In this document: positions 22,316 to 31,896 of the stretch, piece by piece | How the letters are laid out: each line of letters begins with the position of its first letter | How positions within the stretch are numbered: position 1 is the first letter of the stretch | Assembly (NCBI RefSeq): GCF_023856365.1 | Contig: NW_026042452.1 | Coordinates: forward strand, 217,176 to 281,175 | DNA: 64,000 bases | Direction of reading: 5' to 3' | From: Brienomyrus brachyistius | Lineage: Eukaryota > Chordata > Actinopteri > Osteoglossiformes > Mormyridae | The notes under the pieces: model-generated | Databases searched by the model: none | What the model saw: only the letters and a program-made list of their open reading frames with translations | What the model was told of the DNA's origin: nothing | Translations under genes and position numbers: made by a program

Positions 22316-22427
22316 TTATATAAAATAATTGTCACACAACCTGGGTGACATGCCTTGCCTGCTCACCCAATTTTAGTGCACTTTAGTTATCCAGAATGAC
22401 CATCTAGTCTCGATACACCCATGAATA

Positions 22428-22480
<53 letters not shown>

Positions 22481-22667
22481 TTTCTGTTTTTTTTTTGCAA
22501 TAGACAATAAAAATAACGCAGTTCTCCATAAAGGAGGGATGGTGGATGGAATATGTATATGCATATATATAAAATAATTGTCACACAACCTGGGTGACAT
22601 GCCTTGCCTGCTCACCCAATTTTAGTGCACCTTAGTTATCCATACTGACCATCTAGTCTCGATACAC

Positions 22668-22738
<71 letters not shown>

Positions 22739-22946
22739 TATATATAGTTTTTTTATTAGCAATAGAAAAGAAAAATAACGCAGTTCTCCGTAAAGGAGGG
22801 ATGGTGGATGGAATATATATATATATATATACATTTATATAAAATAATTGTCACACAACCTGGGTGACATGCCTTGCCTGCTCACCCAGTTTTAGTGCAC
22901 CTTAGTTATCCATAATGACCATCTAGTCTCGATACACCCATAAATA

Positions 22947-22987
<41 letters not shown>

Positions 22988-23193
22988 TTTTTATTTTTTT
23001 CGTAATGGACAATAAAAATAACGCAGTTCTCTGTAAAGGAGGGATGGTGGATGGAATATATATATACATATATACATTTATATAAAATAATTGTCACACA
23101 ACCTGGGTGACATGCCTTGCCTGCTCACCCAGTTTTAGTGCACCTTAGTTATCCATACTGACCATCTAGTCTCGATACACCCATAAATATATA
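18140..23193. repeat. TA-rich satellite/VNTR, about 21 units of 200-310 bp
   Basis: Each unit has a T-run, a block GCAGTTCTCCGTAAAGGAGG or its CCTCCGTAAAGGAGG variant, a variable (TA)n tract, then a conserved block with TTGTCACACAACCTGGGTGA and CTAGTCTCGATACACCCATA. The last block begins at about 18342, 18571, 18783, 19008, 19259, 19522, 19773 and so on to 23168. Most length change is in the (TA)n tracts. Variants alternate, and a two-unit block near 19000-19500 repeats with an offset of about 514 bp. Confidence 0.92.
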
Positions 23194-24362
23194 TACTGAA
23201 CAAAAATATAAACGCAACACTCTTGTTTCTGCTCCCATTTTTCATGAGATGGACTTAAAGACCTACAATTCATTCCAGATACACAATATTACCATTTCTC
23301 TCAAACATTTCTCACAAATCAGTCTAAATGTGTGATAGTGAGCACTTCTGCTTTGCTGAGATAATCCATCCCACCTCACAGGTGTGCCACATCAAGATGC
23401 TGATCTGACATCATGGGTAGTGCACAGGTGTACCTTATACTGCCCACAATAAATGGCCACCCTGGAATGTGCAGTTTTTTGCTTTATTGGGGGTCTGGGG
23501 ACTCAGAACCGGTCAGTATCTGGTGTGACCACCATTTGCCTCATACAATGCAACACATCTTCTTCGCATAGAGTTTATCAGATTGTCAATTGTGGCCTGT
23601 GGAATGTTGGTCCACTCCTCTTCAATGGCTGTGCGAAGTTGTTGGATATTAGTGGGAACTGGTACACGCTGTCGTATACGCCGGTCAAGCACATCCCAAA
23701 CATGCTCAACGGGTGACATGTCCGGTGAGTATGCTGGCCATGCAAGAACTGGGACATTTTCAGCTTCCAAGAACTGTGTACAGATCCTTGCAACATGGGG
23801 CCGTGCATCATCTGTCTGAGTGGCTGGTCTCAGACGATCTTGGAGGTGAACCTGCTGGATGTGGAGGTCCTGGGCTGGTGTGGTTACACGTGGTCTGCGG
23901 TTGTGAGGCCGGTTGGATGTACTGCCATATTCTCTGAAACGCCTTTGGAGACGGCTTATGGTTGAGAAATGAACATTCAATGCACGAGCAACAGATCTGG
24001 TTGACATTCCTGCTGTCAGCATGCCAATTGCACGCTCCCTCAATGCTTGTGGCATCTGTGGCATTTTGCTGTGAGACAAAACTGCACATTCCAGGGTGGC
24101 CTTTTATTGTGGGCAGTATAAGGTACACCTGTGCACTACCCATGATGTCAGATCAGCATCTTGATGTGGCACACCTGTGAGGTGGGATGGATTATCTCAG
24201 CAAAGCAGAAGTGCTCACTATCACACATTTAGACTGATTTGTGAGAAATGTTTGAGAGAAATGGTAATATTGTGTATCTGGAATGAATTGTAGATCTTTA
24301 AGTCCATCTCATGAAAAATGGGAGCAAAAACAAAAGTGTTGCGTTTATATTTTTGTTCAGTG
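23194..24362 (-). mobile_element. Tc1-type DNA transposon, internally deleted, TA target duplication
   Basis: The ends are TACTGAACAAAAATATAAAC on the left and the complement of CACTGAACAAAAATATAAAC on the right, with one mismatch at the outermost base. The inverted repeats are long, about 285 bp each (23194-23479 and 24076-24362). TA flanks both sides at 23192-23193 and 24363-24364, the Tc1/mariner signature. It sits inside a TA tract of the satellite. The total of 1169 bp is shorter than a complete element because the transposase lacks its middle. Confidence 0.92.
23513..24079 (-). CDS. Tc1-type transposase with internal in-frame deletion (188 aa)
   Basis: Residues about 10-65 form the helix-turn-helix DNA-binding part (MLTAGMSTRSVARALNVHFS, then a basic segment RRFREYGSTSNRPHNRRPRV). 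From about residue 88 the frame jumps into the catalytic domain: DDARPH carries the second catalytic Asp (near residue 90) and SPDMSPVEHVWD the third acidic residue (E125). The end NGGHTRY is the usual C-terminus. About 150 residues, including the first catalytic Asp, are missing compared with the usual 340. It cannot cut DNA. It could still bind the terminal repeats and act as a repressor, which is inferred. The frame is open throughout, so the deletion is young or the frame is kept. Confidence 0.88.
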   Translation of the reverse strand: MSHSKMPQMPQALRERAIGMLTAGMSTRSVARALNVHFSTISRLQRRFREYGSTSNRPHNRRPRVTTPAQDLHIQQVHLQDRLRPATQTDDARPHVARICTQFLEAENVPVLAWPAYSPDMSPVEHVWDVLDRRIRQRVPVPTNIQQLRTAIEEEWTNIPQATIDNLINSMRRRCVALYEANGGHTRY

Positions 24363-24396
24363 TATGTATATGTATACATATAGTTTTTTTTGTGTT

Positions 24397-24616
24397 TGTG
24401 AAAACGGGTCTTTAATCGGGGAAACGGAGCGGGTAGAGCAGGACGGAACGCAGGCATTGACAAACTACAATGACGGACAGGGCAAACAGGTAAGACCAGG
24501 ACTTAAAATAGGTCATGACTAATCAAAGTAATCGGGCAAAGCAGGAGACGATCAGGGAAGCACACGTGGGTAATCAGGGGGCGTGGCACACACGAGGAGC
24601 GGACAAGCCGGGCATA
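24397..24616 (-). mobile_element. LTR (truncated), family shared with 44851 and 63514
   Basis: It shares AATCAGGGGGCGTGGCACAC, the CAAGCCGGGCAT edge and the AAAACGGG...TTTAAT segment with the solo LTR at 63514-63790. Its left end is lost at the junction with satellite sequence. On the minus strand it lies directly downstream of the proline-rich frame, so it is the 3' LTR of an element fragment. Confidence 0.75.
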
Positions 24617-25634
24617 TATGTATATCTATATAAAACCTCATTAATGAGGGACAGGGAACAGAACGGACAGACAGAACTGGCACAGGGGAAGGAGCCAGGA
24701 CAAGACTTGACATAAGACAGGAAAGGCAGAGAAACAGATCAGAAAGGGGGACACGGAGGGAACAGGCAGGACAAAAGGACCGGGAGTGAACGAAGGGAAC
24801 ATCGGGGAAAGAGGAGCAGAAGCCAGAGGGACGAGGGACAAAGAGAGGAGGGACAGAGACAGGAGGAACAAAGCGAGGGGGAGCAGAGGCAGGAGGGACA
24901 AAGACGGGAGGCCAGGGAGAGAAGGAGGGGGAACCAAGAGGAGCCCGAGGGAGACCCAGCGGGCGACGGGAGGCAGCCGGAAGGGCTGCAGGCGGCCGGG
25001 AGGCCGGAGCCGGAGGGGCCGAGGAGACGGGGTGAGGGACAGACGCAGGGACGAAGGAGGGAGTCGGAGGGGAGACCAGGGAAGGGGACGAAGGAGCTGG
25101 AAGGGACCCTGGCGAGGGCAAGGAGAGAGGGGGAGCCGCAGCAGACGGCGACGTCCTCCGACACGCCAGAGCGGGAGGACCAGCAGGCGAATGAGGAGCC
25201 GCCGTCGGGGGGCCCGCAGGCAACCGATAAGACGCCGGAGGAGGGACCGAGGCAGGGCGACGAGGCCGCGGAGGGGGACCCGCAGACGACAGCCGACCCG
25301 GAGGGCCAGGACCCGCAGGTGCCGACCAAGCCCTAGCGCCGGCGAGGGAGGGCGAGCCAGGGGGCTGGGCGGGTGGGACCCCAGCCGTGCGTCTGTGTCC
25401 TCTCCCCTTATGGGACACAGACATAAGGACCTGCGGCCGGGGTCGGGCTCGTCGGGGTGAGGGTACCAGAGTCACAGGGGGAGAAGGGACTGGAGTGGGG
25501 CCAGGGACTGGAGCTGCAGGCTGCAGAGGGGGCGCCTGCCCGGGAGCTGCAGGCAGGGAAAGCGCCTCGGACGTGGGCGCGGTAGCTGCAGGCAGCGGAG
25601 ACGGCTGCTCGGGCTCTGGGGCCGCAGGGGGCAC
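24552..25634 (-). CDS. Proline/serine/alanine-rich ORF next to the LTR (360 aa), retroelement fragment
   Basis: The protein is about one quarter proline with many PPAAP, SPP and APAP blocks, and has no recognisable domain. It ends CATPPDYPRVLP, partly encoded inside the LTR, exactly as the shorter ORF at 45050-45370 does. The shared end and position place it as the segment between pol and the 3' LTR of a Gypsy-like element. The region is very GC-rich beside AT-rich satellite, so it was moved in as a block. The start is uncertain because the 5' side is cut by satellite at about 25640. It could be non-coding GC-rich repeat; the opposite strand also has a long arginine-rich frame. Confidence 0.45.
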   Translation of the reverse strand: MPPAAPEPEQPSPLPAATAPTSEALSLPAAPGQAPPLQPAAPVPGPTPVPSPPVTLVPSPRRARPRPQVLMSVSHKGRGHRRTAGVPPAQPPGSPSLAGARAWSAPAGPGPPGRLSSAGPPPRPRRPASVPPPASYRLPAGPPTAAPHSPAGPPALACRRTSPSAAAPPLSLPSPGSLPAPSSPSLVSPPTPSFVPASVPHPVSSAPPAPASRPPAALPAASRRPLGLPRAPLGSPSFSPWPPVFVPPASAPPRFVPPVSVPPLFVPRPSGFCSSFPDVPFVHSRSFCPACSLRVPLSDLFLCLSCLMSSLVLAPSPVPVLSVRSVPCPSLMRFYIDIHICPACPLLVCATPPDYPRVLP

Positions 25635-25640
25635 TTATTT

Positions 25641-25692
25641 TATTATATAAAATAAGTGTCACACAACCGGGGTGACATGCCTTGCCTGCTTG
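25641..25692. repeat. Satellite remnant beyond the LTR fragment
   Basis: TATATAAAATAAGTGTCACA then CAACCGGGGTGACATGCC and TTGCCTGCT match the conserved block of the 18140-23193 satellite. The LTR plus proline-rich block therefore lies inside the satellite. Confidence 0.85.
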
Positions 25693-25699
25693 TGGGATG

Positions 25700-26302
25700 A
25701 GGAAGACTCAGGGACTGGAAATGGGATTAAAACTGAAGATGTGCTCATTCCTTTGTGTATTTACAAATTTTCCTTCCGTCAGACATGAGGAGTTTGCTGC
25801 TATATTTGGCACTAATAGAGATTCTGATGCTGCTATTTTTATTGTCTATTAGTTTGTTATTATTTACAAGTTCTGTTGTGTTTTTGCATTTTTCTCTTCT
25901 GGTTAATTAACTGCTGTCTGTTTGCTGTGAAGTATGAGTGTGGTGAGTAAGACTCAGGGACTGGAAGTGGGATTACAACTAAAGATAACATGCTTATTCC
26001 TTTTTGTATTGTTTACAAATTTCCTTCCGTCAAACATGAGGAGTTTGCTGCTATATTGTGCACTAACAGAGATTCTGATGCTGCTATTTTTATTGTTTAT
26101 AAATGTGTTATTGTTTCCAAGTTGAGTATTCAATAAATGCTAAATTGAGAAATTTTGTGTATCGTTTGTTATTATTAGTGTGATATTTTACCATGCAAAT
26201 AGAGGGGAAAACGTCCAATTATCGGCCAAAAAAAATCAGCAGCATATATCGGCCATCGCCTGACCCTTGACTTGAAAAACCCATATCGGTCGACCTCTAG
26301 TA
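25700..26302. mobile_element. Nonautonomous hAT-like element with an internal duplication
   Basis: The right end reads CATATCGGTCGACCTCTAG, a terminal sequence frequent in fish hAT-type repeats. Two copies of a block of about 165 bp (25703-25870 and 25950-26125, offset about 250) lie inside, each with GACATGAGGAGTTTGCTGCT-like sequence (CAAACATGAGG in the second) and CAGGGACTGGAA. A left terminal repeat was not found, so it is probably truncated at the satellite junction. Confidence 0.5.
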
Positions 26303-26338
26303 ACAGTACATTCTGTCCAATTCATCCATCGAGTTAAG

Positions 26339-26638
26339 TCACACACCCACTTGAGGGGGCACTCCGGCAGACGTGAGGATGGGGATGTTCTTTCCGCTAT
26401 AACATCCACTGCAGAAGTACATCTCGCTCCTGTTCACAGGGCTTACTTCAATGATGAAGCAGGGCTGGTTGTCTGGACAAGAAGTTGTCCTGCTGCTGGG
26501 TCTCGGTGCCGTTTTTCCACCTAAGCTTGAAGGTGGAAATGTGTTCCAACTTGGTCCCTGGGACTGCAGCATAGCCAAACATCGCGAGCAGCGTCGGCCA
26601 CACCCACCACCAGAACCATCACACCGTCCTATACACAT
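26339..26638 (-). pseudogene. Unrecognised ORF, protein-like in two frames
   Basis: I do not recognise it. One frame ends with CFIIEVSPVNRSEMYFCSG, which has the look of an Ig V-domain F strand (x-x-V-x-x-x-x-x-E-M-Y-F-C). Another frame just upstream reads GTKLEHISTFKLRWKNGTET. The switch of frame suggests a frameshifted exon. An acceptor-like TATAG lies at the 5' side on the minus strand. A link to the NITR gene 27 kb away is only a guess. Confidence 0.25.
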
Positions 26639-26649
26639 AAAGAAGAACT

Positions 26650-27600
26650 AAAACATAGAGTGTTGTGACAATCTATGCGTTAATGTTTGGCAGCATAGGT
26701 GATTCATTAAAATTATACCGAAGAATGGAAAATGTGATATTTAGAATATTTTTTGCCATTTAGTAGCTAATTTAAGCACTTACCCAATGCCTCAATTTGT
26801 TTTAGGTCAGTAATGTCTGAGCCAAAAGAATGAATGTATGAATTTAATACAATTCACCCACTCCCACCCACACACAAATCTGAAATTCAATTTAAGACAC
26901 TTCTTAAACATTAGTGCATTAACAAAAAAGGAAAATCTTAAGAGATTCAGTAGGATTTTCTATGTTAGACTTAAGCTAATAGTTCAATAGTTTTTACATA
27001 TTTCAATATACCAATTTGACTTTAATGTTGAAACAGATGCTAAAACATGGAATAATTTCATAACTAGAGAAACATGTTATTCACAAACACTAGCAAAGGT
27101 AGCTTATAGTTAAGCTTACTTAAGTCAGCAAGTCAGGCTACAGTGTGTAAGAATAGTCGTAAACGATAATTTGTCTCAGTCTTACATGACAGAATAAGTA
27201 AACAGAAAATATAAAATGGCTGAAACAGCGTCATTAACGCCAGCTACAGTAGAGGCGCAGAAAAGGTGTCATGACTGAAGTATTCCCAAACTCTGGAAGA
27301 CCGTATGCGAGCCTTTTTTGCCGCGTGTTTCTCCAGAGGCTCCGGAGCTCCGCTGGTTGACACAGCCATGTTGGTTCATGTGCAGGGGGACGAGCGGCAA
27401 ATTTCTTTTTTGCAGGGTGGTAGGTGATGTCTCATTAATATTTATTAATTTACTTACAAAATGGTGCGGCACTGCATCCAAGCCTGCGGCACTCAGAGTC
27501 ACAAATACAGTGGAAACCATTTGTAGTAATTACGTCTGTCTGGCTGATTTCCAACTAATTGATATTTGTATATTTATTACATGAATATAAGGTAATATAA
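26650..27600. other. No gene seen
   Basis: AT-rich to 27240, then about 250 bp of more GC-rich sequence with short frames, one starting MVRHCIQACGTQSH at 27461. The latter has a faint THAP-like start but is too short to call. Confidence 0.45.
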
Positions 27601-27609
27601 GGTAATAGA

Positions 27610-28060
27610 AGAGGTATTTAATGGTTTTCCATCTGAGGAATTTGCAAAAAACTGCAGTGCATGATGGGTCGGACCTAAAGGCTGCCTTAACGTCCTCATC
27701 TGTATGACGACATACATCAAGACTAGGAAGGTGCATAATGTTCATGTCTGGTTGCGTTTGTTGGTCCAGAAAGTAATTCAATTTCGCCATGTAGGTTACG
27801 TTCTTAAAAACTGCTTGGATATAGCCCGATTATATGCTGTGGGCCTTTTAATTTCTTTGTTTACCAGGTAGGCTACCTTCTTTAAACTGCGTTTTGTTAG
27901 ACTACATATTTAGGGAGGTCTTTATAAATTTATAGTAGTCTTCATAAATATGTACATAGTTTAGCCTAACCCAGCCACTTAAGGGAGAAAGCCAGCTCAA
28001 CTAGGTGTCGGTCCCAAGCCCGGATTAATGGGGAGGGTTGGCGTCAAGAAATAAAGAGAC
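27610..28060 (-). repeat. Dispersed repeat, inverted partner of 13165-13845
   Basis: Contains GTTTAGCCTAACCCAGCCAC and GGGAGGGTTGGCGTCAAG, the reverse complement of sequence near 13183-13270. It lacks the SINE present in the partner. Confidence 0.75.
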
Positions 28061-28317
28061 TGTATCTTCACTGCATGACTGATGTCAAAATGTGTGAAAT
28101 ATGTGGTTGTATTAATAAATGCATTAAAGTAGGTTAATGATTCTGTGCTGTCTAAATTGTATAGAAAATTTCTACGTATAGCCAAACAAATCTCCTCCTG
28201 TTTGAAAAGGCATAGAAAAAGCAATTTAGCCACTAAAACTTTACAGTTTTTGTGAGGGACAGTCGAATTCTCTCGTTTCTCTCGTCAAGTTTTTTTGTGA
28301 TCCTGCACCTACACTTT

Positions 28318-28480
28318 GCCGGCCCCAGGAGGATGGGCTCCCCCTTTGAGTTTGGTCCCTCCCAAGGTTTCTTCCTTCTTGGGAGTTTTTCCATGCTATC
28401 GGCGCCTATGGCTTACTCACTGGGGGCTTTGGGTGGGCATGATATAAAGCAAAGCATTTTCCCTCCCAGTTTCCTCCTCT
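28318..28480 (+). repeat. LINE-3'-like dispersed repeat
   Basis: Carries GGAGGATGGGCTCCCCCTTT, AAGGTTTCTTCC and CTTACTCACTGGG blocks also found at 37627-37815, where a GTGAATTGACTTGA tail follows. This is a common fish repeat, probably a LINE 3' end. Family unknown. Confidence 0.55.
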
Positions 28481-28678
28481 GGTCCACATTGCAGGACCAT
28501 CAGCCATCAGAAACAGCCAGACGGTCTCCTTCAGCTTCTTTAGTGTCCTTGGAAGCCAAGGCAGTTTTAGGTCTGAGAAGAGGTTTATCAGAAGGACACA
28601 TATTACGTCGTTTGTCCTGAAATGTAACATGGGGAGGAAAAGTTAAGCGGTTTAGTCAGATTGGAGTCGTTTATTCAG

Positions 28679-29052
28679 CAGTGGCAGCGCCAGTGACTTA
28701 ATGCTACAGGTGCTATAGGGGAGTGAGATTATTTAGACCGGGTGCTTTAGCTTTTCAGCTTATGTAGATGGTGTATAGAAGCACACAGCACGATAAGCTA
28801 CAGCATGGATAAAATAGGATAAAATATGAAATTCTAACGTCTAGCTCACAGAGCCTCTATGTGTACTTTGAAGAAAAAATACACTACAAGTATGCTGTAA
28901 AAACCGCAAAAATGTCTTACACAATATACAGATTTTACAGATAGTTAAAGAAAAAATGAAACCAATATTTTGGGGGTGCTGTGGGGGTACTATGGTCATT
29001 GGAGGAGGAGCTAGAGCCCCCCCCCCCAAGCTTTTCCTTGGTGCTGCCACTG
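28679..29052. mobile_element. hAT-type MITE (374 bp) with 8-bp target duplication
   Basis: Ends CAGTGGCAGCGCCA and TGGTGCTGCCACTG are inverted repeats. The flanks TTATTCAG (28671-28678) and TTGTTCAG (29053-29060) are an 8-bp duplication with one change. There is no transposase frame. Confidence 0.85.
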
Positions 29053-29734
29053 TTGTTCAGATTAAAAGTAACATTGTCATTAATAAACAGTACTCTGATC
29101 AAATTTTTGCATGTACAAACACAATCAAAGTTTAACCACATGTTTAGACACAATTCACACACCTGTTACATTTCCATAATGCTAAGACTCTCTACACTTA
29201 CTTCATCCACTTTCTTGTTTGGTACACAGTCATTTGATGGATGTGTAAGATCATTACCAGACCGTCTGCTGCAAACTCTACAGTTAATGAATGGCTGCAA
29301 AAACACACAGACACACAAAAACAGTATTTAAAGAGTGGTGGGCAATAAATACAGTGAGAGAAGGTGTAGTAAAGATATATCTAATGATTTAAGGCAGAGC
29401 TGCTGGAGTGCAGGGTTTAATGACACAGAACAATTTTAGAGGAAAGAGCTTCCAAAGCAGGGTCACCATAAGGCTATATTATACAAAGCAAGTTCATCTA
29501 AAAGTATGAACAACAAATCCCGTTTAACTGAACACTGCTCTGTATTAAAATACTGTCCTCCGATCAAGCTAAGTGGTCCTGTAGTTCACTATTTAAAGAG
29601 GTAAATTTAAAGGGTAATTCACACTGCACATCTACCCTGCTCTGACCAGGTTTAATTACTGGCTTTCTAATTAAAACAAGAGTTAAGTCCTGCCCTTTCA
29701 CCACAAAACACCACAGAGTGCAGCCAGAGCTAAC

Positions 29735-30015
29735 CTGAATAGGGGCATCAAGGTTGCCAGGCAGGCAGAGAAACAGAAAATAGAGGTCTACTTCACATAC
29801 AACAACCCACAGTGGGTGTGGCAGGGAATACAACACATTACAAACTTCAAAGGCAACAACACCGTCACTGTTAACAGCAACGCCCTTTTAGCAAAGGAGC
29901 TAAACAGCTTCTTTGCTCGTCTGGAGGAACACAGAGCAGACATAGCCACACTGCCCCCTCCCCCAATCTCCAGCACTCACAGACTCCCTCTGCAGGAACA
30001 CCACGCGAGAAGGCA
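29735..30015 (+). pseudogene. L2-like LINE fragment, region before reverse transcriptase
   Basis: The frame reads NRGIKVARQAEKQKIEVYF, then WVWQGIQHITNFKG and LLAKELNSFFARLEEH. The WQGIQ-IT-(Y/F)K and EELNxFFARFE motifs are typical of fish L2-clade LINEs between endonuclease and reverse transcriptase. It breaks off at about 30020, where CR1-like sequence begins; L2-like sequence resumes at 30596. Confidence 0.75.
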
Positions 30016-30033
30016 CATTGCATCTCTAGGTGT

Positions 30034-30595
30034 GTGGAGTTTAAGACAAGGCAAGTGATGCTACGATAATATAATTCCTTGGTAAGACCCCACCTAGAAT
30101 ATTGTGTGCGGGTTTGGTTACCATACCTTAAGAAGGACATTGCTGCCTTGGAAAAGGTGCAACGTAGGGCAACGAGAATGATTCCTGGTCTTAGAGGAAT
30201 GTCTAATGAGGAGAGGTTAGCTGAGCTGAATCTGTTTAGCCTCGAGCAAAGGAGACTAAGGGGGGACATAATCCAGGTGTTTAAGATTCTAACAGGTCTG
30301 GATGCTGTTCAGCCAAATGGCTATTTCAATGTTAGTTTAAATACCAGAACTCGTGGCCATAAGTGGAAATTAGCTGGAGAACATTTTAAAACGAATTTGA
30401 TGAAGCATTTCTGTACACAGCGTGTAGTTAGAGTATGGAATAGTCTTCCTGTTATTGTAACACAAGCTAAAACCCTGGGTTCTTTTAAATCAGAGCTAGA
30501 TAAGATTTTTGAGCTATTAGCTAAGTTCTCCTCAAAGGAGCTTGATGGGCCGAATGGCCTCCTCTCATTTGTAAATCTCTTTGGTTCTTATGAGT
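30034..30595 (+). pseudogene. CR1-like LINE, ORF2 C-terminus
   Basis: The frame YNSLVRPHLEYCVRVW, KKDIAALEKVQRRATRMIPG, LFSLEQRRLRGDIIQVFKIL and ...RVVRVWNSLPVIVTQAKTLGSFK is the conserved C-terminal part of CR1/Jockey-group reverse transcriptases. It ends GPNGLLSF followed by the 3' tail. The upstream RT is missing, as in most 5'-truncated LINE copies. A sister copy is on the minus strand at 43264-44220. Confidence 0.82.
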
Positions 30596-30720
30596 CAGCT
30601 TACAGAGATGAGGTCCAGAAACTGATAGGTTGGAGTTCAGCAAACAATTTGGCACTAAACAGCACAAAGACAAAGGAATCACTGACTTCAGGAAGGATGG
30701 AGGCGACACTGGCCTGCCTA
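30596..30720 (+). pseudogene. L2-like LINE fragment, RT thumb region
   Basis: ESAYRDEVQKLIGWSSANNL then ALNSTKTKE matches the conserved E-V-x-x-L-x-x-W-x-x-x-N-N-L-x-L-N-x-x-K-T-K-E stretch of L2-type LINEs. It continues the open frame of the CR1 piece by chance. Confidence 0.7.
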
Positions 30721-31157
30721 GATGGATGGATGGATGTTTTTATTGACATTGTAAGTACAATGAGATTTAGTTTGGAACGCGCCAGCAGCTACACAGTATA
30801 TTTACAATTATATAGATTGTGAGGCATAAAATAAGGTGTGAGTAATATAACATAACGACATAATATAAGTAATCATTAATTAATCATTACAGATGGTATG
30901 AGGTGTGAACCGCTAGGCTGCTATGGCATGTTTGGTATCAAACCGATGGAAAATCACTCCAGTTTCCAAATCTGGTCAGTGGTTACCACGAAAGTGAATA
31001 TATCAAAAGTTACACCAGCCTAACGAAAATCATCAATACAAGGGAAATCACTCTGGTCATAAATCTCAAAAGGACTGATACAGACCCCCTTCCGAAAGCC
31101 CGCCAAATGGATGGTCAGCCATTGGTCCAGGAGTCGAATTCCTGGTCACTCCTATTC

Positions 31158-31896
31158 ACGAACTTTACACTATAAAACCTGGCACCTCAGAACAAAGCCA
31201 GGAGAGGAGAAACAGAAGGGAGGAGAAAACAAAAGACCATCAGCACGAAGAGAGGCAGAGAACATCAGCCCAAGAGAAGAGAAGCCCACAAGAAGCCCTC
31301 CTGAAGCCTATCAGTGAAGACCCAGCTGGACAGAGAACTGCAACCAAGCCCAAGCTTCACCAGGAGAGGGAATCAGAGGGGCTCCACTCCAACAACCGCT
31401 GCAAACACCGCGCCTCCCTGAGTGCCATCACCCATCAGCTCATCAGCCTCCGCAACCAACTGCCAAGACCCCCCCCCCCCCCACTCTGCAACCAAGTAAA
31501 CAAACTTCCTTTCATTTATAACAACCTAAACTCCTATTCACCTGCTATATTACTTTAGGACAGTATTTCCACAAATTGCTTGCTTTGCAGAACAGTATTT
31601 TCCCTTTTAAGGTTACTCATTTTAAATCTGGTCATTGCATTTTCATGATTACATTGTTTGTGTCCACTCCGTTATTTCGTGTTTATTGTTTGTTAGGTGT
31701 AATGTCTGTCTTATGTTAGTTATAGGAATAAATGCATGTCTTTTACACAACTTCAGCCTCCGTTCATTGAGTGCTCACAAGAATCCCTGCCTGTGCGATC
31801 TACGCTCTGAAACCTCAAATTCGCCTGAAATATCGCGAGACTCTCTCTCATTGGCCGTGAGGGGAGCTTCGCTACCGATCGTTTACATTACCTGGT
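31158..31896 (+). mobile_element. LTR-like segment with TATA box and poly(A) signal
   Basis: TATA-like ACTATAAAACCTGG near 31169, AATAAA near 31727 and an edge GTTTACA at 31896 followed by TTACCTGGTGACGCAGC, which could hold a tRNA primer-binding site. The part 31625-31725 recurs at 36210-36301. No TSD was found and the 5' border is not clear. Confidence 0.4.

Noticed and set aside
18312..23097. Many minus-strand ORFs rich in YIYIYI
   Set aside because: They are (TA)n tracts translated, followed by the satellite core. Not proteins.
24786..25460. 224-aa arginine/glycine-rich ORF on the plus strand
   Set aside because: It is the complement of the proline-rich frame. Its composition is that of GC-rich repeat DNA, and the LTR orientation favours the minus strand.
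30079..30822. Single 247-aa gene
   Set aside because: It fuses a CR1-like tail, an L2-like piece and repeat tail; no such protein family exists to my knowledge.
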